A stretch of DNA of 64,000 nt. Source: Thermoleophilaceae bacterium. Its GTDB lineage: Bacteria; Actinomycetota; Thermoleophilia; Solirubrobacterales; Thermoleophilaceae. Location: assembly GCA_030447905.1 (NCBI GenBank), contig JAUJNZ010000004.1:62001-126000 (forward strand), in the 5' to 3' direction. The translations under genes were made by a program, and so were the position numbers. Under the pieces are notes generated by a model. It ran no database searches. It saw nothing but the letters and a program-made list of their open reading frames with translations, and was not told the origin of the DNA. How positions within the stretch are numbered: position 1 is the first letter of the stretch; every line of letters begins with the position of its first letter. Shown here piece by piece: positions 27,189-35,190 of the stretch.

Positions 27189-28169
27189 ATGGCCCACGAC
27201 CACCACCACGGCCACTTCCACGCGCCGGCGCCCGACGCCGATCGCCGCCGCCTCGGGTTCGCCCTGGGGCTCATCGTGGGGTTCATGGCCGTCGAGGTCG
27301 TCGTCGGCATCGCTGCCTCCTCGCTCGCCCTGCTCGCCGACGCCGGTCACATGCTCACCGACGCGGGGGCGATCGGCTTTGCCCTCGTGGCCATCCGGCT
27401 CGCCGCCCGACCGGCGACCGGCGGCTACACGTTCGGCCTCAGGCGCGCCGAGATCCTCTCTGCTCAGCTCAACGGGGCCACGCTGCTCGCCCTGGCCGTC
27501 TTCATCGTGTACGAGGGCGTGCGGCGGCTCATCGACCCGCCCGCCGTCGAGGGCACGGCGGTGCTCGTCGTCGCGCTGGTCGGTGTCGCAGTCAACCTCG
27601 CGGCGACCTGGACGCTGGCCGGTGCCAACCGCCAGAGCCTGAACGTCGAGGGCGCCTACCGCCACATCCTCACCGATCTGCTCGCCTTCATCGCAACCGC
27701 GGTGGCCGGGGCTGTCGTACTGCTCACCGGCTTCGCCCGGGCCGACGGGATCGCCGCCCTGGCGGTCGCGGCGATCATGGCGTGGGCGGCCTACGGCCTC
27801 TTGCGCGACTCCGGCCGGGTCCTGCTCGAGGCGGCGCCGCGCGGCCTCGAGGCCGACCGGATCGGCCGCGCCATGGCCTCGCTGCCGGCGGTGGCCGAGG
27901 TGCACGACCTCCACGTCTGGGAGGTCACCTCCGGTTTCCCGGCCCTCTCCGCGCACGTGCTGGTTGCGCCCGGGGACGACTGTCACGCTCGGCGGCGCGA
28001 GCTCGAGCAACTGCTCGCCGTGCAGTTCGGGGTCGAGCACACGACGCTCCAGGTCGACCACGAGCACGAGCAGGGGCTGCTCGCCATCCAGGCCGAGGGC
28101 CCGCGCTCGGTGGTGGGGGATGCGACAGCCGGGGATGAGCGAGGCGACGGCGTGCCGCGAGCTACGTGA
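27189..28169 (+). CDS. Cation diffusion facilitator (ZitB/CzcD type)
   Basis: 326 residues. A His-rich start (AHDHHHGHFH) precedes six membrane helices; metal-site motifs are HMLTD (helix 2 region ADAGHMLTDAGAIGFALVAI) and HILTD (helix 5, YRHILTDLLAFIATAVAG), the HxxxD pair that coordinates Zn in this branch. A ferredoxin-like cytoplasmic domain follows from about 215 (VAEVHDLHVWEVTSGFPALS). Such proteins exchange Zn or similar cations for protons. The last 45 residues are polar and without motif. The gene starts 100 bases from the divergent FetA-like ATPase. Confidence 0.92.
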   Translation: MAHDHHHGHFHAPAPDADRRRLGFALGLIVGFMAVEVVVGIAASSLALLADAGHMLTDAGAIGFALVAIRLAARPATGGYTFGLRRAEILSAQLNGATLLALAVFIVYEGVRRLIDPPAVEGTAVLVVALVGVAVNLAATWTLAGANRQSLNVEGAYRHILTDLLAFIATAVAGAVVLLTGFARADGIAALAVAAIMAWAAYGLLRDSGRVLLEAAPRGLEADRIGRAMASLPAVAEVHDLHVWEVTSGFPALSAHVLVAPGDDCHARRRELEQLLAVQFGVEHTTLQVDHEHEQGLLAIQAEGPRSVVGDATAGDERGDGVPRAT

Positions 28170-28215
28170 CCGTCGCAGGCGGGTCGAGGCCTTGAGAACC
28201 GCGTCTTCGGATACC

Positions 28216-28875
28216 TCAGCAGCTCGTCCGCGCCGGCCCGGTCCAAGTCTCGAGCAGAGGTGCCACGAGCGTCTCCACGTTCTCACGCACGAGGACGGTC
28301 ATCTCCTCGGCTCCGTCGCTGTCGTGCCACATCTCCGCCGCCACCCGAAAGGCGGTACCGACAGCCGCCGACACGAGTCGCGGACGCCGGTGGCCCGCCT
28401 CGACGCCGAGGCGCAGGGCCATGAAGTCGCGCAGAACGAGCTCCATGCCATGCACCATCTCGAGGAACCCGGCGGCCAGCCGCGGAGTCGTCGTGACCAG
28501 GCGCATCCAGGCGAGCTCGCGGTCGCGGTCGGTGCTGTGAAGGGCGGCGAAGACTCCGAGCATTCCCCGCAGTGAGTCCATCACCGGCTCATGCGGTGGG
28601 CGCTCGCCCAGGCTGCGGGCGGCGAGGGCCATCTTGTCGCGGCCGCGGGCCAGGAGCAGATCCTCCTTCGAGGCGAAGTAGCGGAAGAACGTGCGCGGGG
28701 AGATCAGCGCCGCCTCGGCGATGTCCTCGATGGTCGTCGCGCCGTAGCCGCGCTCGAGGAACAGGCCCAGGGCGGTCGCCTCGATGTCGTCCCGGGTGCG
28801 CGCCCGCCGGCGCTCGCGCACGCTCTCGACGACCGCCTCCGACGCACTGGATGGCTTTTTGGCAGCTTGTGTCAT
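28216..28875 (-). CDS. TetR-family regulator
   Basis: 219 residues from ATG 28875 (the open frame continues upstream but runs through the promoter region). The DNA-binding domain spans about 20-68: RRRARTRDDIEATALGLFLE, GYGATTIEDIAEAALISPRT and FFRYFASKEDLLLARGR, the standard TetR helix-turn-helix with a Phe-x-Tyr-Phe signature. The ligand domain has the TetR_C-like segments around MRLVTTTPRLAAG. It is divergent from the RND pump, and a 26-base inverted repeat overlaps its start codon, so autoregulation and control of the pump are likely. Confidence 0.92.
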   Translation of the reverse strand: MTQAAKKPSSASEAVVESVRERRRARTRDDIEATALGLFLERGYGATTIEDIAEAALISPRTFFRYFASKEDLLLARGRDKMALAARSLGERPPHEPVMDSLRGMLGVFAALHSTDRDRELAWMRLVTTTPRLAAGFLEMVHGMELVLRDFMALRLGVEAGHRRPRLVSAAVGTAFRVAAEMWHDSDGAEEMTVLVRENVETLVAPLLETWTGPARTSC

Positions 28876-28899
28876 AGTGACGGCCGTTGCCGCAACTAT
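28874..28899. promoter_or_regulatory. Inverted repeat, probable TetR operator
   Basis: Two half-sites: ATAGT-N2-CGGC, a CGTT spacer, and GCCG-N2-ACTAT, a perfect match on nine positions per arm. It covers the start codon of tetR and lies about 110 bases upstream of the RND start, the geometry expected if the repressor controls both genes. Confidence 0.6.
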
Positions 28900-29006
28900 A
28901 GTCCCAAGCCGAGCATCGCGCCGCTCTACCGTCGGTGGCCGTACTCCGACTGGCCCGCAGCTCTCCGAGCTGAGCCAACCGTGACGCAACCGCGAGCGAG
29001 CGACCC

Positions 29007-32000
29007 ATGACCGCAATCGTCTCCTGGTGCCTGCAGCGCCGGTCCGTGGTGATCCTCGCCAGCCTCCTGATTCTCGGCGCGGGCGCCTACGGGGCGACGC
29101 AGCTACGCCAGCAGTTCTTTCCCGAGGTCGACTTTCCCTTCGTCATCACCAACCTCGAGGTGTCGGGCCTCGACGCCGAGGGCGTCGACGAGCAGGTGGC
29201 TCAGCCGCTCGAGTCCGCGGCCAGCAACCTCGAGGACGTCGAGGCCACCCGGACTCTGTCGAGCGAGGGTCGCGTGACCCTCGTCACCGAGCTCGCCTAC
29301 GGGACCGACACCAAGCAGTTCGAAGAGGATCTCGCTCGCGAGCTCGCGTCCGTGCCGCTGCCCCAGGGCGCTGGGGAGCTCGACATCGGTGGCGGGTTCG
29401 ACGAGCAGGCCGTGCTCAACGCCGCGATCAGCACCGACGGTGATCTGGTCGACCTCACCGAGCGGGCCGAGGACGTCCAAGATGAGCTCGAGGGGATCGA
29501 CGGTGTCGGACGCGTCGAGCTCGAGGGCGGTGGGGAGGAGGAGTTCGCCGTCGAGCTCGAGGAGAAGGCGGTGCGCCGCGGCGAGACGCCCGCGAGCCTC
29601 GCGACGAAGATCCAGAGCGCGCTGCGCGAGGCGCCGGTGGGGCTCGTCGAGCGGGACGGGGCGCGGACCCCCCTCCTGGTCGATCCGGGCACCGTAGACG
29701 ACCGCAAGGAGCTCGAGCAGCTGCCGATCTCCGACCGCCGCGAGGTCAAGGACGTCGCCACCGTCCGGCGCCAGCCCGCCGAGGGCACGGGCTTCGCGCG
29801 CGTCAACGGCAAGCCGGCGATAGCGCTGTCTGTCTTCACCGAGGACGACGCCAACCAGGTCCAGGTCGTCGACGACTCGCAGGCAGTGCTCGCCCGCGTG
29901 GAGCGCGGTCTCGGCGACGTTGAGGTCACGACGGTCTTCGAGACCGCTAGCGACGTGAAGGCGTCGGTCAACGGTCTTCTGCTCGAGGGAGTGCTCGGCG
30001 CTCTCTTCGCGACAGTGATGATCTTCGTCTTCCTTCGCTCCCTGCGCCCGACGCTGGTGGCGGCCGTATCGATCCCGACCTCGATCGTCTTCGGCCTGCT
30101 CGCCGCCTGGGCGCTCGGCCTGACGCTCAACGTCATCACGCTCGCGGGGCTGACCATCGCCATCGGCCGGGTGATCGATGACGCCATCGTCGTGCTCGAG
30201 AACATCTACAAGCACCTCGAGCGCGGCGAACCGCGAACGCAGGCGGCCCTCGAGGGGACCGCGGAGGTCGCAAACGCGATCGTCTCCTCGACGCTCGCCA
30301 CCGCCGCGGTCTTTCTGCCGCTCGGGGTCGTCGGTGGGCTGATCTCGGAGATCTTCTTCTCGTTCTCGATCATCGTCGTCGTCGCCCTGCTCGCCTCGCT
30401 GCTCGTCGCGGTGACGGTCATACCGGTGCTCGGCGCGACCTTCATGCGACCGAGGGGCCGGCCGAAGGAGGAGGCCGGCCCGCTCGCGCGGATCGTCACG
30501 CCGATCACCCACTTCGGCATCCGCCCGTTCGGTCGCGTGGTGGTCATCGCCGCCGCCTTCGCGGCTCTGATCGGCACCATCTCCGTGGTCGCGGGGGGCG
30601 GCATCCCGGTCCAGTTCCTGCCCGACAGCGGAACTCAGCAGGCCTTCGGGACGGTGGACCTGCCCGCCGGAGTCGGCCCCGAGCGCGCCGAGCGCCTGTT
30701 GCGACCCCTCGAGGACCGGCTGAACGGGATCGACGGGATCGAGAACGCCCAGGTCACCTTCGGCGGCGCGGGCGTCCAGACCGACGAGGTCGAGGACACC
30801 GAGAACGGCGCCTTCTTCGCCAACTTCCAGGAGGGGGTCGACGTCAACCGGGTGACGGCCGAGCTGCGGCGCTTCGGTGAGCGGGAGTATCCCGAGGGCT
30901 TCACCGCCGACCGGCTCGAGCAGGGGCCGCCCGCGGGTCAGTTCGAGGCGACGGTCGTGGGCGACGACCAGGAGGACGCCGAACGGGCAGCGGCCCGGGT
31001 GACCAGGCTGCTCGAGAGGCGCGGGGACCTCGCTCAGGTCGACAACGAGGCGGCCGACGAGCAGACCCAGTTCGTGCTGGAGATCGACAGGGACGAGCGT
31101 GGCACCGAGGATCAACAGCGGGCCACCCAGGCCCTCGCCGCCCTCGTGGCGCCGGCGGACGCGGGCACGATCGGAGACGACGACGTCCCGGTGCTCGTGC
31201 GAGCGCCCTCGGGCCTGCTCGAGGACGCCGACGCGCTCGAAGACGTTCCGCTGGCGCCTCGGGCGAGCGAGGCGGCGGGCGCAGGTGCGATACCACCGGG
31301 CGGCGGAGCCCCTCCCGGCGCAGGCGGACCGCCCGCGGGTGGCATATTTCCCGGCGGTGCACCTCCCGGCGGCGGCGCGCCCCCGGGGGGTGGTTTACCT
31401 CCCGGCCGCGCGCCTCCCGGGGCCGGGGCACCTCCGGGGGCTGGCCTACCGCCCGGCGCCGCCCCTCCCCGCGGCGCCCGTCCCCGCCGCGCCCCGGCCC
31501 CCGGGGGCAGTGACCCCAGAGGGGGAGCACCTCCCTCGGGCAGGGACTCTCCCCACTGCTCCGATCGCCTCGACAACGACTCGGACGGGACGACCGACTT
31601 CGCCGAGGATCAGGGCTGCGGCTCGGTCACCGACGACTCGGAGGCCCCCGACGCACCGAACTGCTCCGATCGCCTCGACAACGACTCGGACGGGAAGGTC
31701 AACTTCCCCGAGGATCCTGGCTGTGCCTCGCCCATCGACGACTCGGAGGCCCCGGACGCCCCGTCGGGCGGGTCTGCTTCGCGTGGCGGTGCGGCCACCA
31801 GGTCTGGCGCGGAGGCGGTAGTTCTCGTGGGCGTCAGGCAGCGCGCCGCAGGCACTCCGGCCGTGAGCGGAGCACCCGGCGCGAGCGCGGAAGCCGGCGC
31901 GGGCCTCACCCCCGTTGCCGCCGGCGGAGGATCAGGCGCCGGCGCCCCACCTGCGGGCGGAGGAGGCGGGGCCCCCACGGGCGCGGGTGGCGCTACTGCC

Positions 32001-33056
32001 CCTGGCGCCGCCTCTGGCGGAGCAGGCGCAAGGAGCCCGGCCGCGCCTGGCGCATCCGAGGCCGGCGCGGCCGCTTCCGGCGCTGCCCCGGGCGCCCCCG
32101 GAGCGGCCGCAGCCGCCGCCTCCGGTGCCACCACACGGTCGGGCCGGCGCGACACGGTCGGCGACGTAGGAGAGGTCGTGCGCCAGAAGGCTGCAGGCAC
32201 CCTCTCGCGCGTCGACTCCGAGCCGGCCGTCCGCGTCTCCGCGCGCATCCTCGGAGAGGACGTGAACGCCATCAACCGCGACATTCAGTCCGAGGTCGAC
32301 GACTTCGGCCTCGCGAACGCCCGCGTTGACCTCGGGGGCGATCAGGAGTTCATCAACCAGATGTTCACCGACCTCGGCACCGCGATCCTCGCCGCGATCG
32401 CGCTCGTCTTCGTCGTGCTTGTCGTCTTCTTCGGCTCGACGAGCCAGCCGATCACGATCCTCGCTCCCGTGCTGTTCTCGAGCATCGGTAGCCTGCTCGC
32501 CCTGATCGTCACCGACGCGGCGCTCGGTCTGCCCGCCATGATCGGCCAGCTCCTCCTGATCGGGATCGTCGTCGCCAACTCGATCCTGCTCGTCGACACC
32601 GCGCTTCGTCAGCGTCGCCTGGGCGTGGACCGCAGCGAGGCGCTCGTGAGCGCGGCCCGCCTGCGTGTGCGACCGGTCCTCATGACCGCACTGGCCACCA
32701 TCGTCGCGCTCCTGCCGCTGGCGGCCGGCCTCTCGGGCGAGGGCGGCATCATCTCCCGATCGCTCGGGGCGGTCGTGATCGGCGGCCTGCTCACCGCCAC
32801 CTTGCTGACCCTGGTCATCGTGCCCGCCGTCTTCTCGACCTTTGACGGGTTCGGCCAGCTTCTGGCGCGATTGCTCGGCGGCGGGCCCGAGCCCTCACTC
32901 GCCGGCGCTCCAGGGAGGACCTCGGGGAGCACTTCGGACGGGCCTGACCCGAGCCGGGGGGCGGATCCGGTGGCGTCAGGCCCACCCGGCGATGGCGCCG
33001 ACCCTGGAAACGGTGGCGGGCGCCTGGAACGACCGCCCGAGCCCTCAGAGCCCTAG
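29007..33056 (+). CDS. RND (AcrB/HAE1-type) efflux pump with a large low-complexity insert
   Basis: 1349 residues, about 300 longer than usual. The N-terminus (SWCLQRRSVVILASLLILGA) and the ATQLRQQFFPEVDFPFV block are typical; transmembrane helix 4 has GRVIDDAIVVLENIYKHLERG with the Asp-Asp proton relay. Helices 2-6 lie at about 325-480 and 7-12 at about 515-535 and 1120-1290. Between about residues 761 and 1061, in the second periplasmic loop region, lies a Pro/Gly/Ala-rich stretch that includes two CSDRLDNDSDG repeats. The end is again disordered. It probably exports lipophilic compounds. No periplasmic adaptor or outer-membrane channel is nearby, as expected for a single-membrane host. Confidence 0.85.
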   Translation: MTAIVSWCLQRRSVVILASLLILGAGAYGATQLRQQFFPEVDFPFVITNLEVSGLDAEGVDEQVAQPLESAASNLEDVEATRTLSSEGRVTLVTELAYGTDTKQFEEDLARELASVPLPQGAGELDIGGGFDEQAVLNAAISTDGDLVDLTERAEDVQDELEGIDGVGRVELEGGGEEEFAVELEEKAVRRGETPASLATKIQSALREAPVGLVERDGARTPLLVDPGTVDDRKELEQLPISDRREVKDVATVRRQPAEGTGFARVNGKPAIALSVFTEDDANQVQVVDDSQAVLARVERGLGDVEVTTVFETASDVKASVNGLLLEGVLGALFATVMIFVFLRSLRPTLVAAVSIPTSIVFGLLAAWALGLTLNVITLAGLTIAIGRVIDDAIVVLENIYKHLERGEPRTQAALEGTAEVANAIVSSTLATAAVFLPLGVVGGLISEIFFSFSIIVVVALLASLLVAVTVIPVLGATFMRPRGRPKEEAGPLARIVTPITHFGIRPFGRVVVIAAAFAALIGTISVVAGGGIPVQFLPDSGTQQAFGTVDLPAGVGPERAERLLRPLEDRLNGIDGIENAQVTFGGAGVQTDEVEDTENGAFFANFQEGVDVNRVTAELRRFGEREYPEGFTADRLEQGPPAGQFEATVVGDDQEDAERAAARVTRLLERRGDLAQVDNEAADEQTQFVLEIDRDERGTEDQQRATQALAALVAPADAGTIGDDDVPVLVRAPSGLLEDADALEDVPLAPRASEAAGAGAIPPGGGAPPGAGGPPAGGIFPGGAPPGGGAPPGGGLPPGRAPPGAGAPPGAGLPPGAAPPRGARPRRAPAPGGSDPRGGAPPSGRDSPHCSDRLDNDSDGTTDFAEDQGCGSVTDDSEAPDAPNCSDRLDNDSDGKVNFPEDPGCASPIDDSEAPDAPSGGSASRGGAATRSGAEAVVLVGVRQRAAGTPAVSGAPGASAEAGAGLTPVAAGGGSGAGAPPAGGGGGAPTGAGGATAPGAASGGAGARSPAAPGASEAGAAASGAAPGAPGAAAAAASGATTRSGRRDTVGDVGEVVRQKAAGTLSRVDSEPAVRVSARILGEDVNAINRDIQSEVDDFGLANARVDLGGDQEFINQMFTDLGTAILAAIALVFVVLVVFFGSTSQPITILAPVLFSSIGSLLALIVTDAALGLPAMIGQLLLIGIVVANSILLVDTALRQRRLGVDRSEALVSAARLRVRPVLMTALATIVALLPLAAGLSGEGGIISRSLGAVVIGGLLTATLLTLVIVPAVFSTFDGFGQLLARLLGGGPEPSLAGAPGRTSGSTSDGPDPSRGADPVASGPPGDGADPGNGGGRLERPPEPSEP
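31556..31765 (+). repeat. Two 105-base direct repeats inside the RND insert
   Basis: Copies start at 31556 and 31661, 35 codons apart, with a nearly identical 35-base opening. Each encodes CSDRLDNDSDG, a second acidic turn (FAEDQGC or FPEDPGC) and a D-D-S-E-A-P-D-A-P tail. The D-x-D-x-D-G spacing is like calcium-binding thrombospondin-type or dockerin-like loops, with one Cys pair per unit. Confidence 0.8.
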
Positions 33057-33117
33057 CGCGGCGGCGCTAGGGCCCGCCTCGCTCGAAGAACGCCCGCCAC
33101 TGCGACGCGAGCGCCAC

Positions 33118-34017
33118 CTACGCCGCTACGAGCTCCGCCACCTTGCGCTGCACCTCGCGCGTCCTGACGACGTGCTTGTCCATGCCGAGCTCCCCGGGCT
33201 CGAGGCCAAGCGCAAGCCCCAGCAGCTGCGGCAGGTGCAGCACGGGAATCCCCAGCCCACGCTCCACGTACTTCTCCGCCTCGGGCTGCTGGAGGTCCAG
33301 GTTCAGGTGGCAGAGCGGGCAGGGAGTGACCAGGCAGTCCCCGCCGGCGTCGATCGCGTCCGCCAGGTGGCGGCCGGCCTGGCGCAGCGATGTCGCGCGC
33401 GCCATGGTGATCACCGGGAAGCCGCAGCACTTGTGTGACCCCGCATAGTCGACGGTCGTCGCGCCGAGCGCCTCGATCACCTGATCGAGGTAGAAGTCCC
33501 GCTCGGGGAACTCGTCGTAGCCGAGCCGGCCGGTCGGGCGGACGATGTAGCAGCCGTAGAACGGCGCCACGCGCAACCCCTCGAGCGGGCGGACGACCTT
33601 CTCCTGCAGGGCATCGAGCCCGATGTCCTCGACGAGGAGCCAGAGCAGGTTCTTGTTCGTCCACTCGCGCCCGCCGCGCTCGTAGGTCAACCCCTCCGGC
33701 TCGAGGTGCGAGTTGATCATCGCCCGGTAGTCGGGGTCGGCGTCGAGGCGCTGCTGGCACTCCGACTGCGCGCCCTGGCAGGTCGAGCAGATGTTCATCA
33801 TCTGAACGCCGGTCTGTTGGGCCATGGCGAAGGTGCGCGCGTTCAGCGTGTCGACGAGCTCCTGGTTGTGCTCGGCGATCACCCCGGCGCCGCAGCAGTT
33901 CGCGCGGTCGAGCTCGATCAGCTCGAGGTCGAGCCTGGGCGCGACGGCGGCCATCGAGCCGTGCAGCTCGGGGGTGAATCCGCGCGATACGCAGCCCGGC
34001 CAGTACGCGACCTTCAC
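33118..34017 (-). CDS. CCG-domain iron-sulfur subunit of succinate dehydrogenase (HdrB/SdhE type)
   Basis: 299 residues from GTG 34017, overlapping the sdhB stop. Two CCG modules: N-terminal GCVSRGF, NCCGAGVIAE, ICSTCQGAQSEC, then GCYIVRPTGR, KCCGFPVITMARA and TPCPLCHLNL. Such HdrB-like subunits replace the cytochrome b anchors (SdhC/D) in type E succinate:quinone reductases known from archaea and some bacteria; the CCG cysteines bind [4Fe-4S] or a non-cubane cluster and one Zn. I avoid the symbol sdhE because it also denotes an unrelated flavinylation factor. It is the last gene of the sdhAB operon. Confidence 0.9.
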   Translation of the reverse strand: MKVAYWPGCVSRGFTPELHGSMAAVAPRLDLELIELDRANCCGAGVIAEHNQELVDTLNARTFAMAQQTGVQMMNICSTCQGAQSECQQRLDADPDYRAMINSHLEPEGLTYERGGREWTNKNLLWLLVEDIGLDALQEKVVRPLEGLRVAPFYGCYIVRPTGRLGYDEFPERDFYLDQVIEALGATTVDYAGSHKCCGFPVITMARATSLRQAGRHLADAIDAGGDCLVTPCPLCHLNLDLQQPEAEKYVERGLGIPVLHLPQLLGLALGLEPGELGMDKHVVRTREVQRKVAELVAA

Positions 34018-35180
34018 TGGACCGCCGCTCCCTGCTCGGTGCCGGCCTCGGGGCCGGTCGCCACCTCGGCCGCGTCGCCCATCGCCGGGGCTTCGGCGCC
34101 CGCGTCGGGGCCCCATTCGTCGCCCTCGGCCTCGTCCCCGACGATGTACAGGTTGAGCTCGATCCGCTCGCCGCGGGACTCGACCTCGTGGTAGATCCGT
34201 CGCACCTGGTCCTGGTCGGGCAGCTTCTTGTGCCAGATCGCCTTGACCGGCGAGACCTTCCCGGAGCGCAGGCCGTTGATGACCGTGGGGAGTCCCTCGG
34301 CGAGTTGCTTGAGGGAGTCCGGTCTGACCTGGCTCTTGACCAGCGAGCCGTCGGCGTAGGAGCGGGGCAGGAGCTGGGACTCGTGGAGCGTGCCGTACTT
34401 GCGCACGATGTCGACGAACGCCTTCTCGTGCCCGTAGCCGTTGTTGGAGTCCTTGATCCCGTAGTCGCCGCTGGCGCGGCGGCGCAGGCGCATGATCTGG
34501 CTCATCGGCGCGACGTCCTTGGGGCACACCTCGATGCAGGCGAAGCAGTGGGTGCAGTCGTAGATGCCGTGCGGATCTTCGGCGAGGTCGCGCAGGCGCT
34601 CCTCGGTCTGGGAGTCGCGCGGATCGCCCACGAAGCGGTAGGCCTTCGCGAGCGCGGCCGGACCGACGAACTCGGGGTCGACCTCCATCGACAGGCAGGC
34701 CGACACGCACGCGCCGCATTGGATGCACGCCATCGACTGGGTGATGTCGATCATCGACTCCGCGGGGACGACGTACTCGCGCTCGGGAGGCTCCCCCTCC
34801 GGCAGGAGCCACGGCACGACCCGCTGGATCTTCTTCCAGTGGACCGCGTCCATGTCGACGATCAGGTCCTTGAGCACGGGCATGTTCCCCATCGGCTCGA
34901 CGACGATCGTTCCGTCCTTGGAGCGGCCCTCTTCGCTGGCCACGCCGAGCTGGGTATTGCAGGCGAGCCGCGACTGGCCGTTGATGCGCACGCCGCACGA
35001 GCCGCAGATCGCGGCCTGGCACGAGCACCGTATGCCGAGCGAGTTGTCGGTGTCGGCCTTGAACTTGAGGATGGCGTCGAGGACGGAGCGCTCCGGCCCG
35101 AGCTCGACCTGGATGTCCTGCCAGTAGGCGGACTCGCCCGACTCGGGGTCGTAGCGACGGACCTTGAGGTCGAAGCTCAT
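34014..35180 (-). CDS. sdhB: Succinate dehydrogenase iron-sulfur subunit, with extra cluster cysteine
   Basis: 388 residues, longer than the usual 240-260. A [2Fe-2S] domain has CSCQAAICGSCGVR and SRLAC; the first C-terminal cluster motif is CIQCGACVSAC and the second is CTHCFACIEVCP. In ordinary SdhB one of the cysteine positions in the second motif is non-Cys and gives a [3Fe-4S] cluster; here all positions are Cys, so a second [4Fe-4S] is expected, as described for type E enzymes. A polar C-terminal extension of about 120 residues follows. Overlaps the CCG subunit gene by 4 bases and is 10 bases from sdhA. Confidence 0.93.
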   Translation of the reverse strand: MSFDLKVRRYDPESGESAYWQDIQVELGPERSVLDAILKFKADTDNSLGIRCSCQAAICGSCGVRINGQSRLACNTQLGVASEEGRSKDGTIVVEPMGNMPVLKDLIVDMDAVHWKKIQRVVPWLLPEGEPPEREYVVPAESMIDITQSMACIQCGACVSACLSMEVDPEFVGPAALAKAYRFVGDPRDSQTEERLRDLAEDPHGIYDCTHCFACIEVCPKDVAPMSQIMRLRRRASGDYGIKDSNNGYGHEKAFVDIVRKYGTLHESQLLPRSYADGSLVKSQVRPDSLKQLAEGLPTVINGLRSGKVSPVKAIWHKKLPDQDQVRRIYHEVESRGERIELNLYIVGDEAEGDEWGPDAGAEAPAMGDAAEVATGPEAGTEQGAAVQ

Positions 35181-35190
35181 CGAGATAAAC

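Noticed and set aside
29103-31115. A minus-strand frame of 670 codons opposite the RND pump
   Set aside because: Same reason: it mirrors the wobble pattern of the RND gene and has Asp/Arg/His-biased composition.
31290-31560. Tandem GGCGG/CCCGG-type repeats that look like a CRISPR or satellite array
   Set aside because: Spacing is irregular and the repeats encode the Pro/Gly-rich protein insert; no spacer-repeat structure.
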